DNA of 64,000 nucleotides from NCBI GenBank assembly GCA_016865015.1, contig CP018226.1:1147001-1211000 (forward strand). Reading direction: 5' to 3'. Shown one piece after another: positions 28,267 to 37,376 of the stretch. Both the position numbers and the translations under genes were made by a program. Every line of letters begins with the position of its first letter. Within the stretch, counting starts at the first letter, position 1. Below the pieces are notes generated by a model that worked only from the letters and a program-made list of their open reading frames with translations, was not told the origin of the DNA and made no database searches. The DNA is from Rhizobiales bacterium IMCC20636. Lineage in GTDB: Bacteria; Pseudomonadota; Alphaproteobacteria; Rhizobiales; GCA-2746425.

Positions 28267-28537
28267 AGGCTTTCTCCTTTATACGGAATCATTTGATGCC
28301 TCGAAACAGTTCATCCAGCCAGGCAGTCAGCGCAGCGCCCAATAGTATCGGGGGCGGCGCATCGGGCAAGGTGGCTAACGCAGTTGGTGGGCTGTTCCGG
28401 GGCACCGAAGGCCGAATTTGCACGCTCGCTGGACAGCGTTACAGCCCACTTGTGGTCGTAAGACCACCGCGTGGCCTGTGCCTTGCCAGCAAACGCGCAA
28501 ATCCGGTCAAATGTTTCCGTATAAACGAGAAAGACTC
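28266..28537 (+). repeat. MITE-like element, copy A
   Basis: 272 bp bounded by about 31-bp terminal inverted repeats with three mismatches (left starts GAGGCTTTCTCCTTTATACG; right, read inward, GAGTCTTTCTCGTTTATACG). The interior is nearly identical to the block at 40024-40284, which lies in opposite orientation, apart from a small insertion near 28340-28355. An internal GTGGTC/GACCAC hairpin is kept in both. Flanking TTA/TAG could be a TA duplication. No transposase is encoded; the 130-codon frame across it is not convincing. It fills nearly the whole gap between two convergent genes. Confidence 0.85.
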
Positions 28538-28562
28538 TAGGTGCAATTTCGTCTATCTGACT

Positions 28563-29261
28563 TCACCCTTCTGGCAAACACACCCCTTCATAACCGCGTC
28601 CCATCACGGTCAGGTTTCGGGATGGACGGTGTGGCGGGCGGCAGGTGACTGTGGTGTATCCGTTGGCGTTGGAGGGCAGTGCTGACAGGGGCGTGCCGGC
28701 GGTGTCGAAACTGGCGGATTTGTTTGGTTGAAGGGTTTCAATTTGATCGCATGGGGCCGGGTTTTCTTCACCCGGCAGGCAAAGGCCTACAACGATGGGA
28801 TAATCGCAGATATTGGTTGCCTGGAGCTGCGTGTTTTCGCCCGATACCCAGTGTGTGCAGGCATTGGCATTGGCCAGAAGAGATGTGTTTTGATAGGCAC
28901 CCGAAAACCGGTCGATCACGGGCGGTAGCGCTAGTGCGACCACCGTGCCAAACAGGATTCCGGCCCAGACCGGGATACGTCTTGGCTGGCCTTTTCGCTC
29001 AAACAGCACCAGCGCAACAAGTGCGACCCATAGGCCGAGAAAAATCTTTCCGCCGGTGATTTCGGGAATACCTGGCACGGTCCGACCGACATCCTGTATC
29101 AGAGCTAAAAGAGGCGGGCCGATAAAGGCGGCCAGGACCCCGATCGCGATGACGCCCCAAAATGGAAGGCGGCGTGTTTGGCTGGTGCTGTTGACGACAA
29201 TCCAGAAAAAGCTCGCAGTAACACAGCCGAACAGGATCGCGCCTTCCATCAGTTCTGGCAT
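28563..29261 (-). CDS. Membrane-anchored protein of unknown function
   Basis: 232 residues from ATG at 29261 (MPELMEGAILFGCVTASFFW), preferred to an upstream start at 29309 that adds a polar tail. Four hydrophobic segments span about 1-125, then a periplasmic tail of about 110 residues with seven cysteines (NACTHW, ICDYP, GLCLPG, PCDQ, VTCRPP, GVCLPE), which suggests disulfides. I do not recognise the family. It ends 25 bp from MITE-like copy A. Confidence 0.6.
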   Translation of the reverse strand: MPELMEGAILFGCVTASFFWIVVNSTSQTRRLPFWGVIAIGVLAAFIGPPLLALIQDVGRTVPGIPEITGGKIFLGLWVALVALVLFERKGQPRRIPVWAGILFGTVVALALPPVIDRFSGAYQNTSLLANANACTHWVSGENTQLQATNICDYPIVVGLCLPGEENPAPCDQIETLQPNKSASFDTAGTPLSALPSNANGYTTVTCRPPHRPSRNLTVMGRGYEGVCLPEG

Positions 29262-29371
29262 TGAACACCTTTTTTCATGTCGGGGGGCGGATGCCCAGGA
29301 TGTCAGCATGCCTCAAAGCGCTGGTGGGCTCAATCATGATTCCTGCATCATTCATGCGGGCAGAAAGACTT

Positions 29372-30619
29372 TCACTTTGCTGATGCATTGTCCTGAAGCG
29401 GCAGTGTGAGTGCGAAAGCTGTTGTTCCGTCCTCGCATGTGACGTCGATGCGGCCCTTGTGAGACTGGGCGATGGACGCGGCGACAAACAGGCCCAGGCC
29501 CAATCCCTCGCTCCTTGCTTTTGCCCCACGTTGGAAGGGGCGGAACAGATCGCGCGTCAGCTCTTCGGGGATGACCTCACCCCGGTTTGAAACGGTAATT
29601 GCAAGCGCGTCATCCTGCGTGCTGCCCTGCACCTTGATGGCAGACCCGGGCGTGCCATGATTGATGGCGTTTGACAGCAGGTTCGAGATGGCCTGCGCGA
29701 TGCGTGCAGGATCACAATGAACCGGTTTGTCGAGTGCCAGATCAAGCGTGATCTCATGCCCGGGTGTTGCAATGCGGATTTCTTCGACCACCTGAGTAAG
29801 AGCTTCCGTCAGTCGGGCGTCGGGCGCTGCGGAAATGCGGATGCCGCCGCCCAGCCGGGACTTGGCATGCAGCATCATATTGTCGATCAGTTCATTCATC
29901 CTGCGCACGCATGCGTGCAGCAAAGGAAGAATTTTTTCTGATTTCTCACTCTGCACTTCTTTTTCGAGCTGCCGGAGACCTGCGCCGAAGGCGGCCACAG
30001 GATTGCGGAGATCATGGCCCAGAATGGCAACGAATTCTTCCTGTATCTGCGCCAGCTCACGCTCTTTCTCCACAAGGAGCTCGTGGGCTGCGAGCTGTTC
30101 CTCGGTTTCCAGGCTGGTGCTGATGACAGTTGCAAACATCTCCAGCATGGCGACAACGCGTGGATGTTTCACATCTCGCGGCTCGGTATCGATGGCACAC
30201 AACGTGCCGAAGAAACTGCCATTGCTGCGGTATATGGGAATGGAGGCATAACTGACGATGCCGAATTTAGCTGCGATAGGATGCCCGCAATAGACATCAT
30301 CCGTTGCCGTGTCATTGAACATGACTTTCTGTCCAGTGGACCGAACTGACTGACAGAAAGTGGACTGGATTTCGATCTCGTCGCCTGGCGCAAGTCCGAA
30401 ATTGACTTCGTCAACAGTCCGGCACGCGACCCAGCGATCAGCGGTTACACGGGCAACAGCGGCAAAGCGCATGTTCGTCGCGAGCATGATCGTTTCCAGG
30501 ATCGTTCCGATCAGTGCACTGCCAGACAGGATGTCGATGTCAGCCTGGAAATCATGGGTTCCCGACAAATATGCCGCATGATCCTGAATGACCGCTTGAA
30601 AAGGAGAAACTTCGTTCAT
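29372..30619 (-). CDS. GAF-domain sensor histidine kinase
   Basis: 415 residues from ATG at 30619 (MNEVSPFQAVIQDHAAYL). A GAF domain (about 25-170) contains QSTFCQSVRSTGQKV and SYASIPIYRSNGSFFGTLC. A HisKA box follows with the phospho-acceptor His in VAILGHDLRNPVAAF (near 205), then an HATPase domain with N-box ISNLLSNAINHG and G-box EGLGLGLFVAASIA. No membrane segment, so it is cytosolic. No response regulator is encoded nearby. Ligand of the GAF domain unknown. Confidence 0.9.
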   Translation of the reverse strand: MNEVSPFQAVIQDHAAYLSGTHDFQADIDILSGSALIGTILETIMLATNMRFAAVARVTADRWVACRTVDEVNFGLAPGDEIEIQSTFCQSVRSTGQKVMFNDTATDDVYCGHPIAAKFGIVSYASIPIYRSNGSFFGTLCAIDTEPRDVKHPRVVAMLEMFATVISTSLETEEQLAAHELLVEKERELAQIQEEFVAILGHDLRNPVAAFGAGLRQLEKEVQSEKSEKILPLLHACVRRMNELIDNMMLHAKSRLGGGIRISAAPDARLTEALTQVVEEIRIATPGHEITLDLALDKPVHCDPARIAQAISNLLSNAINHGTPGSAIKVQGSTQDDALAITVSNRGEVIPEELTRDLFRPFQRGAKARSEGLGLGLFVAASIAQSHKGRIDVTCEDGTTAFALTLPLQDNASAK

Positions 30620-30929
30620 CTGTCTATCTCTTGGAAGGGCGCATTGAGGGCAATAGCTACTGGAAAGCCCTGATATGATCAAGCGCCGGTCATTTCCATG
30701 ACTGGCTTATTTGCAGAAATACACTGTCAGTTTTGCGTATTGCGCGCACAGATGTTGCGTTGCACAGGAAATGAATACCCGCATTGGAGATATAGCGGTT
30801 TGGGTGCACACGCCGCTGCACTCCTGCCCATTCCTGCCCGAAACTGGGCCTGCCGTTGTGTATCGGGCACCTTACTGGCAAGGTGAAGTGTGGGAGCCAG
30901 CAATGCGCTGGCGATGAAGGGGGGATCTT
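30620..30929. other. Divergent intergenic region, no gene seen
   Basis: It lies between the histidine kinase (minus) and a membrane protein gene (plus). Short frames here lack ribosome sites and plausible composition. GGGG-rich bases at 30918-30923 are the likely ribosome site of the next gene. Confidence 0.45.
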
Positions 30930-31511
30930 ATGGACAGCAGGATTGTCAGCCTGCGTGCGGAAATATCCGGATTGCAGGAAATTCTGCGCAGTTTGGAGGA
31001 AGCGGAAACGCAACAGGCGCAGCAACCTTCAACAAATCCGCATGACAAGATGTTTTTTGACGATGACACGCTGGCACAGCACAAGGCGCTGCGATCGTCG
31101 ACAATCCCATATATTTTGAACCTGCCAATCGGCACGCATTTGTCCGCCCCATTTGTTTACGCAATGGTATTTCCAATCGTCTTTCTGGATATCTGTCTGT
31201 TCATCTATCAGGCGGTTTGTTTTCGGCTTTGGAAAGTCGCCCGTGTCCAGCGTGTGGATTATGTGGTGGTCGACCGGCACAACCTTGCTTATCTCAACGG
31301 CATTGAAAAACTGAATTGCGTTTATTGTGGCTATGCCAATGGTATCTTTGCCTATGCGAAGGAAATAGCTGCGCGGACGGAACAATTCTGGTGCCCGATC
31401 AAGCATGCGACGCGGATCGCCCAGCCACACTCGCAATATGGTGATTTTATCGAATTTGGTGATGCGGATGCCTGGCAGAACCATCCCTCGCGAAAGAAGC
31501 TGAAGGAATAG
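30930..31511 (+). CDS. Conserved membrane protein of unknown function
   Basis: 193 residues. The N-terminus is a coiled-coil-like stretch (1-35, ISGLQEILRSLEEAE). A hydrophobic region at about 72-98 is one or two membrane helices. The C-terminal part has KLNCVYCGYANGIFAYAKEI and RTEQFWCPIKHA, a CxxC plus a further Cys that could bind metal. From memory, proteins with this C-terminal motif are widespread in proteobacteria without an assigned function. Confidence 0.75.
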   Translation: MDSRIVSLRAEISGLQEILRSLEEAETQQAQQPSTNPHDKMFFDDDTLAQHKALRSSTIPYILNLPIGTHLSAPFVYAMVFPIVFLDICLFIYQAVCFRLWKVARVQRVDYVVVDRHNLAYLNGIEKLNCVYCGYANGIFAYAKEIAARTEQFWCPIKHATRIAQPHSQYGDFIEFGDADAWQNHPSRKKLKE

Positions 31512-31667
31512 CTGCCAATAGAGACAGCGTCATTTCTGGCGGAATCGGGTCTCTGGACTTTTCATGAATTTCCGACAAATCTTGTTGGTGCGGGATAACG
31601 CGTTCGTGTGCAGGAAAAAACACCTGATGGAAGCGTTGCCCAACACTGGATGTAAATGGAGAAAATG

Positions 31668-32252
31668 ATGCTCCGGAAATTTGTGTTTTTACTGCTGCTT
31701 CTGGTTCTGCCGGGGTGCATTGCATCGGAAGAACAGCTGTTTGGTGATGGTCTTGATCTTGGCGAGGAGTTCGGGTTTTTCACGATGAATGCCGATGATC
31801 CCGAAGAGGGTTTTCTGCTCGTCAGGAATGGCCAAGACAACTCATATGAGATGCTTGGCGTGGATGACGGCTATTCATCGGTGTTTGTTAATCGGGTGTT
31901 TTCCGGGTTTCTTGTGCTGTCCGGCTATGCGGATGAGAACAAGGAGTTTCACCATTTGGTGCTGCATCAGCGCGGCGAGCGGTATTTCATGCTGAATGAT
32001 GGGGAAGATGATCTGGCTGCGCCTCTCGAACAAGCAAAGACATTGCTGAGAAAGCAATATCATTACAGTGACTATGCCTACAGGATTCGGGATCGGGCAC
32101 AGTTGGAAAATCTGGTAAAGAGCTTTGCGGAGGCAGTCCAGACGGGCTTTTTCCGGGAAGCCGAGGTTGAACTTGTTCGATCCGACATTGACGGAAATGC
32201 AGACAGGCTGGCGGCGCTCAGGCAGCGGATTGAGGCCGAACAGGAAAATTGA
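31668..32252 (+). CDS. Small lipoprotein of unknown function
   Basis: About 194 residues. The leader MLRKFVFLLLLLVLPGC has a lipobox LPGC with the lipidated Cys at 17. ATG at 31668 is chosen because GGAG at 31658-31661 gives 6-nt spacing; in-frame ATGs at 31656 and 31665 fit less well. The mature protein is acidic with no motif I recognise. Asp/Glu right after the Cys are absent, so outer-membrane sorting is possible. A strong terminator follows. Confidence 0.75.
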   Translation: MLRKFVFLLLLLVLPGCIASEEQLFGDGLDLGEEFGFFTMNADDPEEGFLLVRNGQDNSYEMLGVDDGYSSVFVNRVFSGFLVLSGYADENKEFHHLVLHQRGERYFMLNDGEDDLAAPLEQAKTLLRKQYHYSDYAYRIRDRAQLENLVKSFAEAVQTGFFREAEVELVRSDIDGNADRLAALRQRIEAEQEN

Positions 32253-32313
32253 ACTGATGCCGGTCTGGCAAACCCGGCCTGAGTGTCGCTATGGGTTTGG
32301 ATTGTCGTTACAA

Positions 32314-32340
32314 GAAAGCCCGGGATAGTCCCGGGCTTTC
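32314..32340. terminator. Strong hairpin terminator between convergent genes
   Basis: GAAAGCCCGGGA (32314-32325) and TCCCGGGCTTTC (32329-32340) form a perfect 12-bp stem with a 3-nt loop. A/T tracts on both sides suit bidirectional use by the lipoprotein gene and phaB. Confidence 0.85.
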
Positions 32341-32379
32341 TGTATGAATTTATGCCTTATTATTCCAGAAAGACCTAGC

Positions 32380-33105
32380 TTACGAGAAGAATTGGCCGCC
32401 ATTGGCGGAAATCGTCGAGCCGGTGATGAAACCGGCATCGTCGCTGGCCAGGAACACCACACATCTTGCGATTTCTTCCGGCTCGCCGAGACGGCCAACA
32501 GGGATTTGTGGAATGATACGTTTATCGAGCACTTCCTGCGGGATGGCGCGAACCATTTCTGTGCCGATATAGCCGGGGCAGATGGCATTGACGGTAATGC
32601 CTTTTGCAGCACCCTCCTGCGCCAGAGCGCGGGTGAAACCAATGTCGCCAGCCTTGGAAGCAGAATAGTTGGTCTGACCCATCTGGCCCTTCTGGCCGTT
32701 AATCGAGGAAATGTTGATGACTCGGCCGAAACCGCGTGAGCGCATGCCTTCCCAGATCGGGCGGGTCATGTTGAACAGGCCATTGAGGTTGGTGTTGATG
32801 ACGGCCTGCCACTGATCCAGGGTCATCTTGTGGAACATGCTGTCGCGTGTGATACCGGCATTGTTGACCAGAACGTCGACTGGCCCCAGATCGGCCTCGA
32901 CCTTGGTGATGCCTTCAACGCAGGAATCATAGTCGGATACGTCCCATTTATAGACTGGTATACCGGTTTCGTCCTTGAACTTTCCGGCGGCTTCATCATT
33001 GCCTGCATAGCTTGCGGCAACGGTGTAGCCAGCTGCCTTCAAAGCGATGGAAATAGCGGCGCCGATGCCCCGGGTTCCTCCGGTTACTAATGCTGTTTTA
33101 GCCAT
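32380..33105 (-). CDS. phaB: Acetoacetyl-CoA reductase
   Basis: 241 residues from ATG at 33105 (MAKTALVTGGTRGIGAAI), with GAGGGGAA 5-6 nt upstream. Classical SDR: cofactor loop TGGTRGIG, NNAG, catalytic Tyr and Lys in YSASKAG. VINTNLNGLFNMTRP and INGQKGQMGQTNYSASK are typical of PhaB, which reduces acetoacetyl-CoA to (R)-3-hydroxybutyryl-CoA with NADPH for PHB synthesis. It follows phaA with a hairpin between. Confidence 0.95.
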   Translation of the reverse strand: MAKTALVTGGTRGIGAAISIALKAAGYTVAASYAGNDEAAGKFKDETGIPVYKWDVSDYDSCVEGITKVEADLGPVDVLVNNAGITRDSMFHKMTLDQWQAVINTNLNGLFNMTRPIWEGMRSRGFGRVINISSINGQKGQMGQTNYSASKAGDIGFTRALAQEGAAKGITVNAICPGYIGTEMVRAIPQEVLDKRIIPQIPVGRLGEPEEIARCVVFLASDDAGFITGSTISANGGQFFS

Positions 33106-33161
33106 ATTGTTTCCCCTCATCGATTTTGTTTTAAGCGTTTGATACGCGGGCTGGTTTGGAG

Positions 33162-33192
33162 TTGGAACCGGGATCGATTATCCCGGTTCCAA
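33162..33192. promoter_or_regulatory. Intercistronic hairpin between phaA and phaB
   Basis: TTGGAACCGGGA (33162-33173) and TCCCGGTTCCAA (33181-33192) pair perfectly over 12 bp around a 7-nt loop, 8 nt past the phaA stop. No T-run follows on the minus strand, so it is more likely an mRNA-stability or partial-attenuation element than a full terminator. Confidence 0.65.
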
Positions 33193-33199
33193 ATTGTAT

Positions 33200-34381
33200 T
33201 TATCGCTCGACTGTCAGGGCAACGCCCATGCCGCCGCCAATGCACAGGGTGGCAAGACCCTTTTTGGCATCGCGTTTCTGCATTTCATGCAGCAGTGTGA
33301 CCAGAACACGGCAACCGGATGCGCCAATTGGATGGCCGATGGCAATGGCGCCGCCATTGACATTCACGATCTCTGGATCCCAGCCCATGTCCTTGTTGAC
33401 GGCACAGGCCTGTGCGGCAAAAGCCTCATTGGCTTCCACAAGGTCAAGATCACCGACAGACCAGCCAGCGCGCTCCAGCGCCTTGCGGGAGGCCGGGATC
33501 GGGCCGCTGCCCATGATGGCAGGGTCAACACCGGCGGTGGCTGAGCTAGCAATACGAGCTAATGGTGTCAGGCCACGCTTTTCAGCTTCGGCAGCACTCA
33601 TCAGCATCACGGCTGCTGCGCCATCATTGAGGCCCGATGCATTGGCGGCAGTGACAGTGCCTTCTTTCGAGAAGGCCGGGCGTACTTTGGAAACGCTTTC
33701 CAGAGTTACGCCATGGCGGATGTATTCATCATCCTCAACGACAGTCTCGCCCTTGCGGGTTTTGACGGTGAAAGGGATAATCTCGTCCTTGAATTTGCCA
33801 GCCTTCTGGGCAGCTTCTGCCTTGTTTTGGGAGTTGACGGCAAATTCATCCTGCTGCTCGCGGCTGATCTGCCATTTTGTGGCAACGTTTTCAGCCGTGG
33901 TGCCCATGTGATAGCCATTGAAAGCGTCCCACAGACCATCCCTGATCATGGTATCGATCATCTGGTAATCGCCCATTTTGACGCCTGCGCGCAGAAACTG
34001 GGCATGCGGCGACAAGGACATGTTTTCCTGTCCGCCAGCAATCACAACATTTGCGTCGCCAGATCTGATCTGCTGTGCGCCAAGCGATACGGCGCGCAAG
34101 CCAGAGCCACAAACCTGATTAAGGCCCCAGGCGGTTGTCTCGATAGGCAGGCCGGCATTGATGGATGCCTGGCGCGCAGGATTTTGACCCTGTGCTGCGG
34201 TCAGAACCTGACCAAGAATAACTTCGTTGATTTCAGATGCGTCAAGACCGGCACGGGCAAGCAGGCCCTGTATCACAGCAGTACCAAGATCGTGGGCGGG
34301 TGTATTGGCGAATGCACCGGTAAACGAACCGACTGCTGTGCGACCGGCGGCGACAATAACAATATCTTGTGAATTGGACAT
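33200..34381 (-). CDS. phaA: Acetyl-CoA acetyltransferase (beta-ketothiolase)
   Basis: 393 residues. Thiolase active-site residues are visible: Cys91 in [12 protein letters not shown], His near 349 in [12 protein letters not shown], and the C-terminal Cys in [10 protein letters not shown]. It condenses two acetyl-CoA to acetoacetyl-CoA, the first step to PHB. GGGAG lies about 7 nt before the ATG. Its promoter is in the TGCA-rich gap shared with phaR. Confidence 0.95.
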   Translation of the reverse strand: MSNSQDIVIVAAGRTAVGSFTGAFANTPAHDLGTAVIQGLLARAGLDASEINEVILGQVLTAAQGQNPARQASINAGLPIETTAWGLNQVCGSGLRAVSLGAQQIRSGDANVVIAGGQENMSLSPHAQFLRAGVKMGDYQMIDTMIRDGLWDAFNGYHMGTTAENVATKWQISREQQDEFAVNSQNKAEAAQKAGKFKDEIIPFTVKTRKGETVVEDDEYIRHGVTLESVSKVRPAFSKEGTVTAANASGLNDGAAAVMLMSAAEAEKRGLTPLARIASSATAGVDPAIMGSGPIPASRKALERAGWSVGDLDLVEANEAFAAQACAVNKDMGWDPEIVNVNGGAIAIGHPIGASGCRVLVTLLHEMQKRDAKKGLATLCIGGGMGVALTVER

Positions 34382-34756
34382 GGAGGCTCCCTTATTGACT
34401 ACAATTCTATGATTTCAATTGCACAATAACGCCTTTCTGCAAAGTTTTCTCATACTTATTTTGCATTGCAGAATTGCGCTTTTCTGGCAGCAGACCAAGT
34501 GTCCTCTGCCGATCAGGACCCGAAAACCTTGCAACCAGACATGGTTTTTTTTCTTGTAAATCAATGGATTCGAGGAAAAATTGCAGTGTCGTGGCTTAAC
34601 CCAACCGGGTCAGCTGCGGTGCAGCATGGGGCCGCGGTGCAAAAAAGATGGAAGTGCGCTGCAAAATTCCATAGGGTGGTAAATTGAAAAACCCCGAGGC
34701 TGGCCGTTGCATTACAACATAGCGCTATCGGGACGGGAAAACAGGACGGGTCCGAA
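34382..34756. promoter_or_regulatory. phaA/phaR divergent control region rich in TGCA
   Basis: This 375-bp gap holds about ten TGCA tetramers (near 34420, 34448, 34463, 34467, 34540, 34581, 34620, 34638, 34659, 34709), roughly seven times the random expectation. They include TTGCATTGCAG and GTGCAAAAAAG. PhaR proteins of other alphaproteobacteria bind TGC-rich sites, so this is a candidate PhaR operator array controlling both phaAB and phaR. Confidence 0.55.
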
Positions 34757-35356
34757 ATGGCTAAAACTGACGAGCCGACAATCATCAAGAAATACGCAAA
34801 TCGACGCCTCTACAATACGGGCACATCGACTTACGTCACGCTGGAAGACCTGGCTGTGATGGTGAAGAAGGAAGAAGATTTTGTGGTGGTTGATGCAAAA
34901 TCAGGTGTCGACATCACCCGCTCTGTTCTCACACAGATAATTTTTGATGAAGAGAACAAGGGCACGAATCTGCTGCCCATATCGTTTTTGCGCCAGTTGA
35001 TCCGCTTTTATGGCGACCAGATGGAGGCAATTGTTCCCAGCTTTCTGGATGCGTCGATCTCGTCGCTGACGCGTGATCAGGACAAACTGCGCGAACAGAT
35101 GACGTCGTTTGGCGTGCCCGGGTTTGAAATCGTCGAAGAACATACCCGTCGCAACATGGAAATGTTCGAGCAGGCTCTCAAGATGTTCAACCCGTTCGGC
35201 CTGCCAACAATTGTACCGGGCAGCGCTTCAGCTTCGGATTCTTCGAGCGCGGAACCTTCGGCAGCAGCTCCCAGCAATGACGATCTTACAACCCTCAAAG
35301 ACCAGATTGCGGAGATGCAGCGCAAGGTGGAAGCTCTGTCGACGAAGAAAGATTGA
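34757..35356 (+). CDS. phaR: PHB synthesis repressor PhaR
   Basis: 199 residues. The N-terminal PHA-accumulation DNA-binding domain (about 8-70) has IIKKYANRRLYNTGTSTYVT and LTQIIFDEENKG. A PHB_acc domain follows (LLPISFLRQLIRFYGDQM), then NMEMFEQALKMFNPFG and a Ser/Ala-rich linker with a C-terminal coiled coil. PhaR binds both DNA and PHB granules, releasing phasin and pha promoters when polymer forms. Divergent from phaA. Confidence 0.95.
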   Translation: MAKTDEPTIIKKYANRRLYNTGTSTYVTLEDLAVMVKKEEDFVVVDAKSGVDITRSVLTQIIFDEENKGTNLLPISFLRQLIRFYGDQMEAIVPSFLDASISSLTRDQDKLREQMTSFGVPGFEIVEEHTRRNMEMFEQALKMFNPFGLPTIVPGSASASDSSSAEPSAAAPSNDDLTTLKDQIAEMQRKVEALSTKKD

Positions 35357-35614
35357 CCAATCAAGCCCATGTGGAACACAAGGATCAGGTCCAGCAAATG
35401 GCTGGCATTCGATCTGTGATTTTTTTCTCCCGGCCCTCTGGTCAAATCGATGGCTTGACTGTATAAGGCCGCTCTAATTCCCGAATTTGCTGACAGCAGC
35501 GGCTCGGTTGGGGTTTCCCGGCGATCCGATCATGATGTCTGCAGACAGAGACCCAAATGATCAGTCGCGCATCAGCCGGCTGGCGTGTAGACTGAATAAT
35601 GGAAGGTTAAGCCA

Positions 35615-35800
35615 ATGGCTGTTCCAAAGAGTAAGATATCCCGTATGAAACGCGGCTTTCGCCGTTCTACGGATGCTTTGAAACAAAACGCATATGTGGA
35701 AGACAAAGATTCTGGTGAATTGCGTCGTCCCCATCATATTGATCTGAAATCCGGCATGTATCGCGGCCGTCAGATTCTTGAAGCAAAAGACAACGCTTAA
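35615..35800 (+). CDS. rpmF: 50S ribosomal protein L32
   Basis: 61 residues beginning [18 protein letters not shown], the invariant L32 N-terminus, and ending with a YRGRQIL segment. There is no CxxC zinc ribbon, as is normal for alphaproteobacterial L32. The 258-bp gap upstream of it shows no gene. A good terminator follows. Confidence 0.97.
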   Translation: MAVPKSKISRMKRGFRRSTDALKQNAYVEDKDSGELRRPHHIDLKSGMYRGRQILEAKDNA

Positions 35801-35836
35801 ACATACATATTCTCGTGTGTTGACTGCGAATGAATG

Positions 35837-35864
35837 AAGGCCGGTTTTGACCGGCCTTTTTTAT
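35837..35864 (+). terminator. Rho-independent terminator of rpmF
   Basis: AAGGCCGGT and ACCGGCCTT pair perfectly around TTTG and are followed by a T-run. It is 37 nt past the rpmF stop. Confidence 0.92.
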
Positions 35865-35997
35865 ATTCCCGAACCGTATTATAAGATTGTCCCGATCATT
35901 CGTGTCGGGGCAAACAGCGCCTGTATGCCCAACAACCGGGGCAGACCATCAACGAGCGTTTTTGGCACAGGTTTAGACAGGTTCGAGGAGTGATGAT

Positions 35998-36405
35998 GTG
36001 TTGAATTTTCCGCTGATGTTGGTGCCGTTGGTGGTATACAACCTTTTCGCTTTTGATCTTCTGACAACCTATATGACGGCCAGATGGGATGCCGTGCTGT
36101 TCAGCGTGACCATGATCTCAGGCGCGGTGTTCAGCTTTACCCTGTCCGATCTTTTTGTCTTCTCAGCACTTGTTCTGCTGTGTGTTGAAGTGCTGAAAGC
36201 CACCCGCATCGGTAATCTGACCATCATCGATCACATGCTGTCGATGGTGGTATTCATTATCTTTCTTGTTGAGTTTCTGCTGGTGCGCGAGGCGGCAACG
36301 ACATTGTTCTTCACCTTGATGGTGGTTGCATTGATCGACGTGGTGGCGGGATTTGCAATTTCCATTCGCTCTGCAACGCGGGATGTGGCCGTTGGTGGCT
36401 ATTAA
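35998..36405 (+). CDS. Small four-helix membrane protein
   Basis: 135 residues from GTG at 35998, chosen because GAGGAG lies 7 nt upstream. About four hydrophobic helices fill the chain (LMLVPLVVYNLFAF, VLFSVTMISGAVFSF, MLSMVVFIIFLVEFLLV, LFFTLMVVALIDVVAGFAI). No soluble domain. Resembles conserved alphaproteobacterial membrane proteins of unknown function. Confidence 0.7.
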   Translation: MLNFPLMLVPLVVYNLFAFDLLTTYMTARWDAVLFSVTMISGAVFSFTLSDLFVFSALVLLCVEVLKATRIGNLTIIDHMLSMVVFIIFLVEFLLVREAATTLFFTLMVVALIDVVAGFAISIRSATRDVAVGGY

Positions 36406-36519
36406 CGCCATTGCCAGGGTTTGTAAGATGCAACACTGCACGTGACAAGCGTTGTGGTTGGCTAATTGCTTACGTTTTGCCTCGGAGGCTGTGAGAGCCA
36501 GAAAGGTGAGACACGTCTG

Positions 36520-37131
36520 ATGTCCGAAAATACCGGCTTTGAAGTTCATACAGGTTCAGCCAACAGTGACGCAGAAGAGCATCTGAGGTTCAGCTGGAAA
36601 CCTGCTGCGTTGAGAAGGGCGATAACGTGGCAGCTGGCGGGCACGTTATTGACAGGTCCGAACTGCGCATTGGATTTGAGACATGTGACCTCTGCAGCAT
36701 GGGTTGATTATGTTGCGAAAGGTTTTCGGCTGACGCGCCTGGACCTTTTTGAACGCGGGGACAAGCGTGCTTCATTGTCAATTACCAATCCCGTGCCTAC
36801 GTCTGCCAATGATTCCGACCTGGTTGCTTTTGGGGATTGCATTGAAGCCATTGCCAGGGTTCTTGCGAAACGCGATCAGATGCTTCCCGTTACGATCGGC
36901 GAAAGCGGCCGCGCTGGCGTTGCGATTTTTGCGGTTGGGGCCGCATCTGTACTGGGCGCAATCGGGCTTTTCGCAGCCAGTCTGTCTGGTCTGGGTGGTG
37001 CGCGCGGGCTTGGCAGCACGTTGGTGCCGATCCTGTTTTTGCTTGGTTTCGGCGTGGCGATTGCTGGCGCTAACCGCCCCTGGAGAAAACGCCCCGAGGT
37101 GCCAATTTCTACATTCATCGAAAAAAAGTGA
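36520..37131 (+). CDS. Membrane protein of unknown function
   Basis: 203 residues from ATG at 36520 (MSENTGFEVHTGS), with AAAGGTGAG upstream. The N-terminal 130 residues are soluble, and two hydrophobic helices (about 134-160 and 168-186) are near the C-terminus. I see no motif that assigns a family. The tail is basic (NRPWRKRPE). Confidence 0.6.
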   Translation: MSENTGFEVHTGSANSDAEEHLRFSWKPAALRRAITWQLAGTLLTGPNCALDLRHVTSAAWVDYVAKGFRLTRLDLFERGDKRASLSITNPVPTSANDSDLVAFGDCIEAIARVLAKRDQMLPVTIGESGRAGVAIFAVGAASVLGAIGLFAASLSGLGGARGLGSTLVPILFLLGFGVAIAGANRPWRKRPEVPISTFIEKK

Positions 37132-37340
37132 CGCTGACGCGCCGGTCAGTTCTGGCAGTTGCAGCGATGACGGTTATAGCCATCGCTGCAGCTGTTATAT
37201 GGCGACTCTAATTGTGCTGCCGCAATAGGTTGTGTTGATTTAGACCGAGTCGATTAACAGGCGTTTTGCCGTATATTCCACCGTGTGCTCTGAGCTAATC
37301 ACAGGTGCGTTCCTGTGGGCAAATTGGCGGCTCGTTGAGA
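37132..37340. other. Start of a repeat-rich gap without a gene
   Basis: No convincing coding frame. Short open frames from 37283 onward run into the tandem-repeat block and are not supported by ribosome sites. Confidence 0.5.
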
Positions 37341-37376
37341 TGGATTCTCGGAACAAGTCCGAGAACGACGAAGAGC

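Noticed and set aside
28293-28685. 130-codon frame across MITE-like copy A, and a 91-codon counterpart in copy B
   Set aside because: The two frames diverge through small indels, copy A's runs out of the element into an antisense gene, and no protein family is suggested. The similarity is that of the DNA element.
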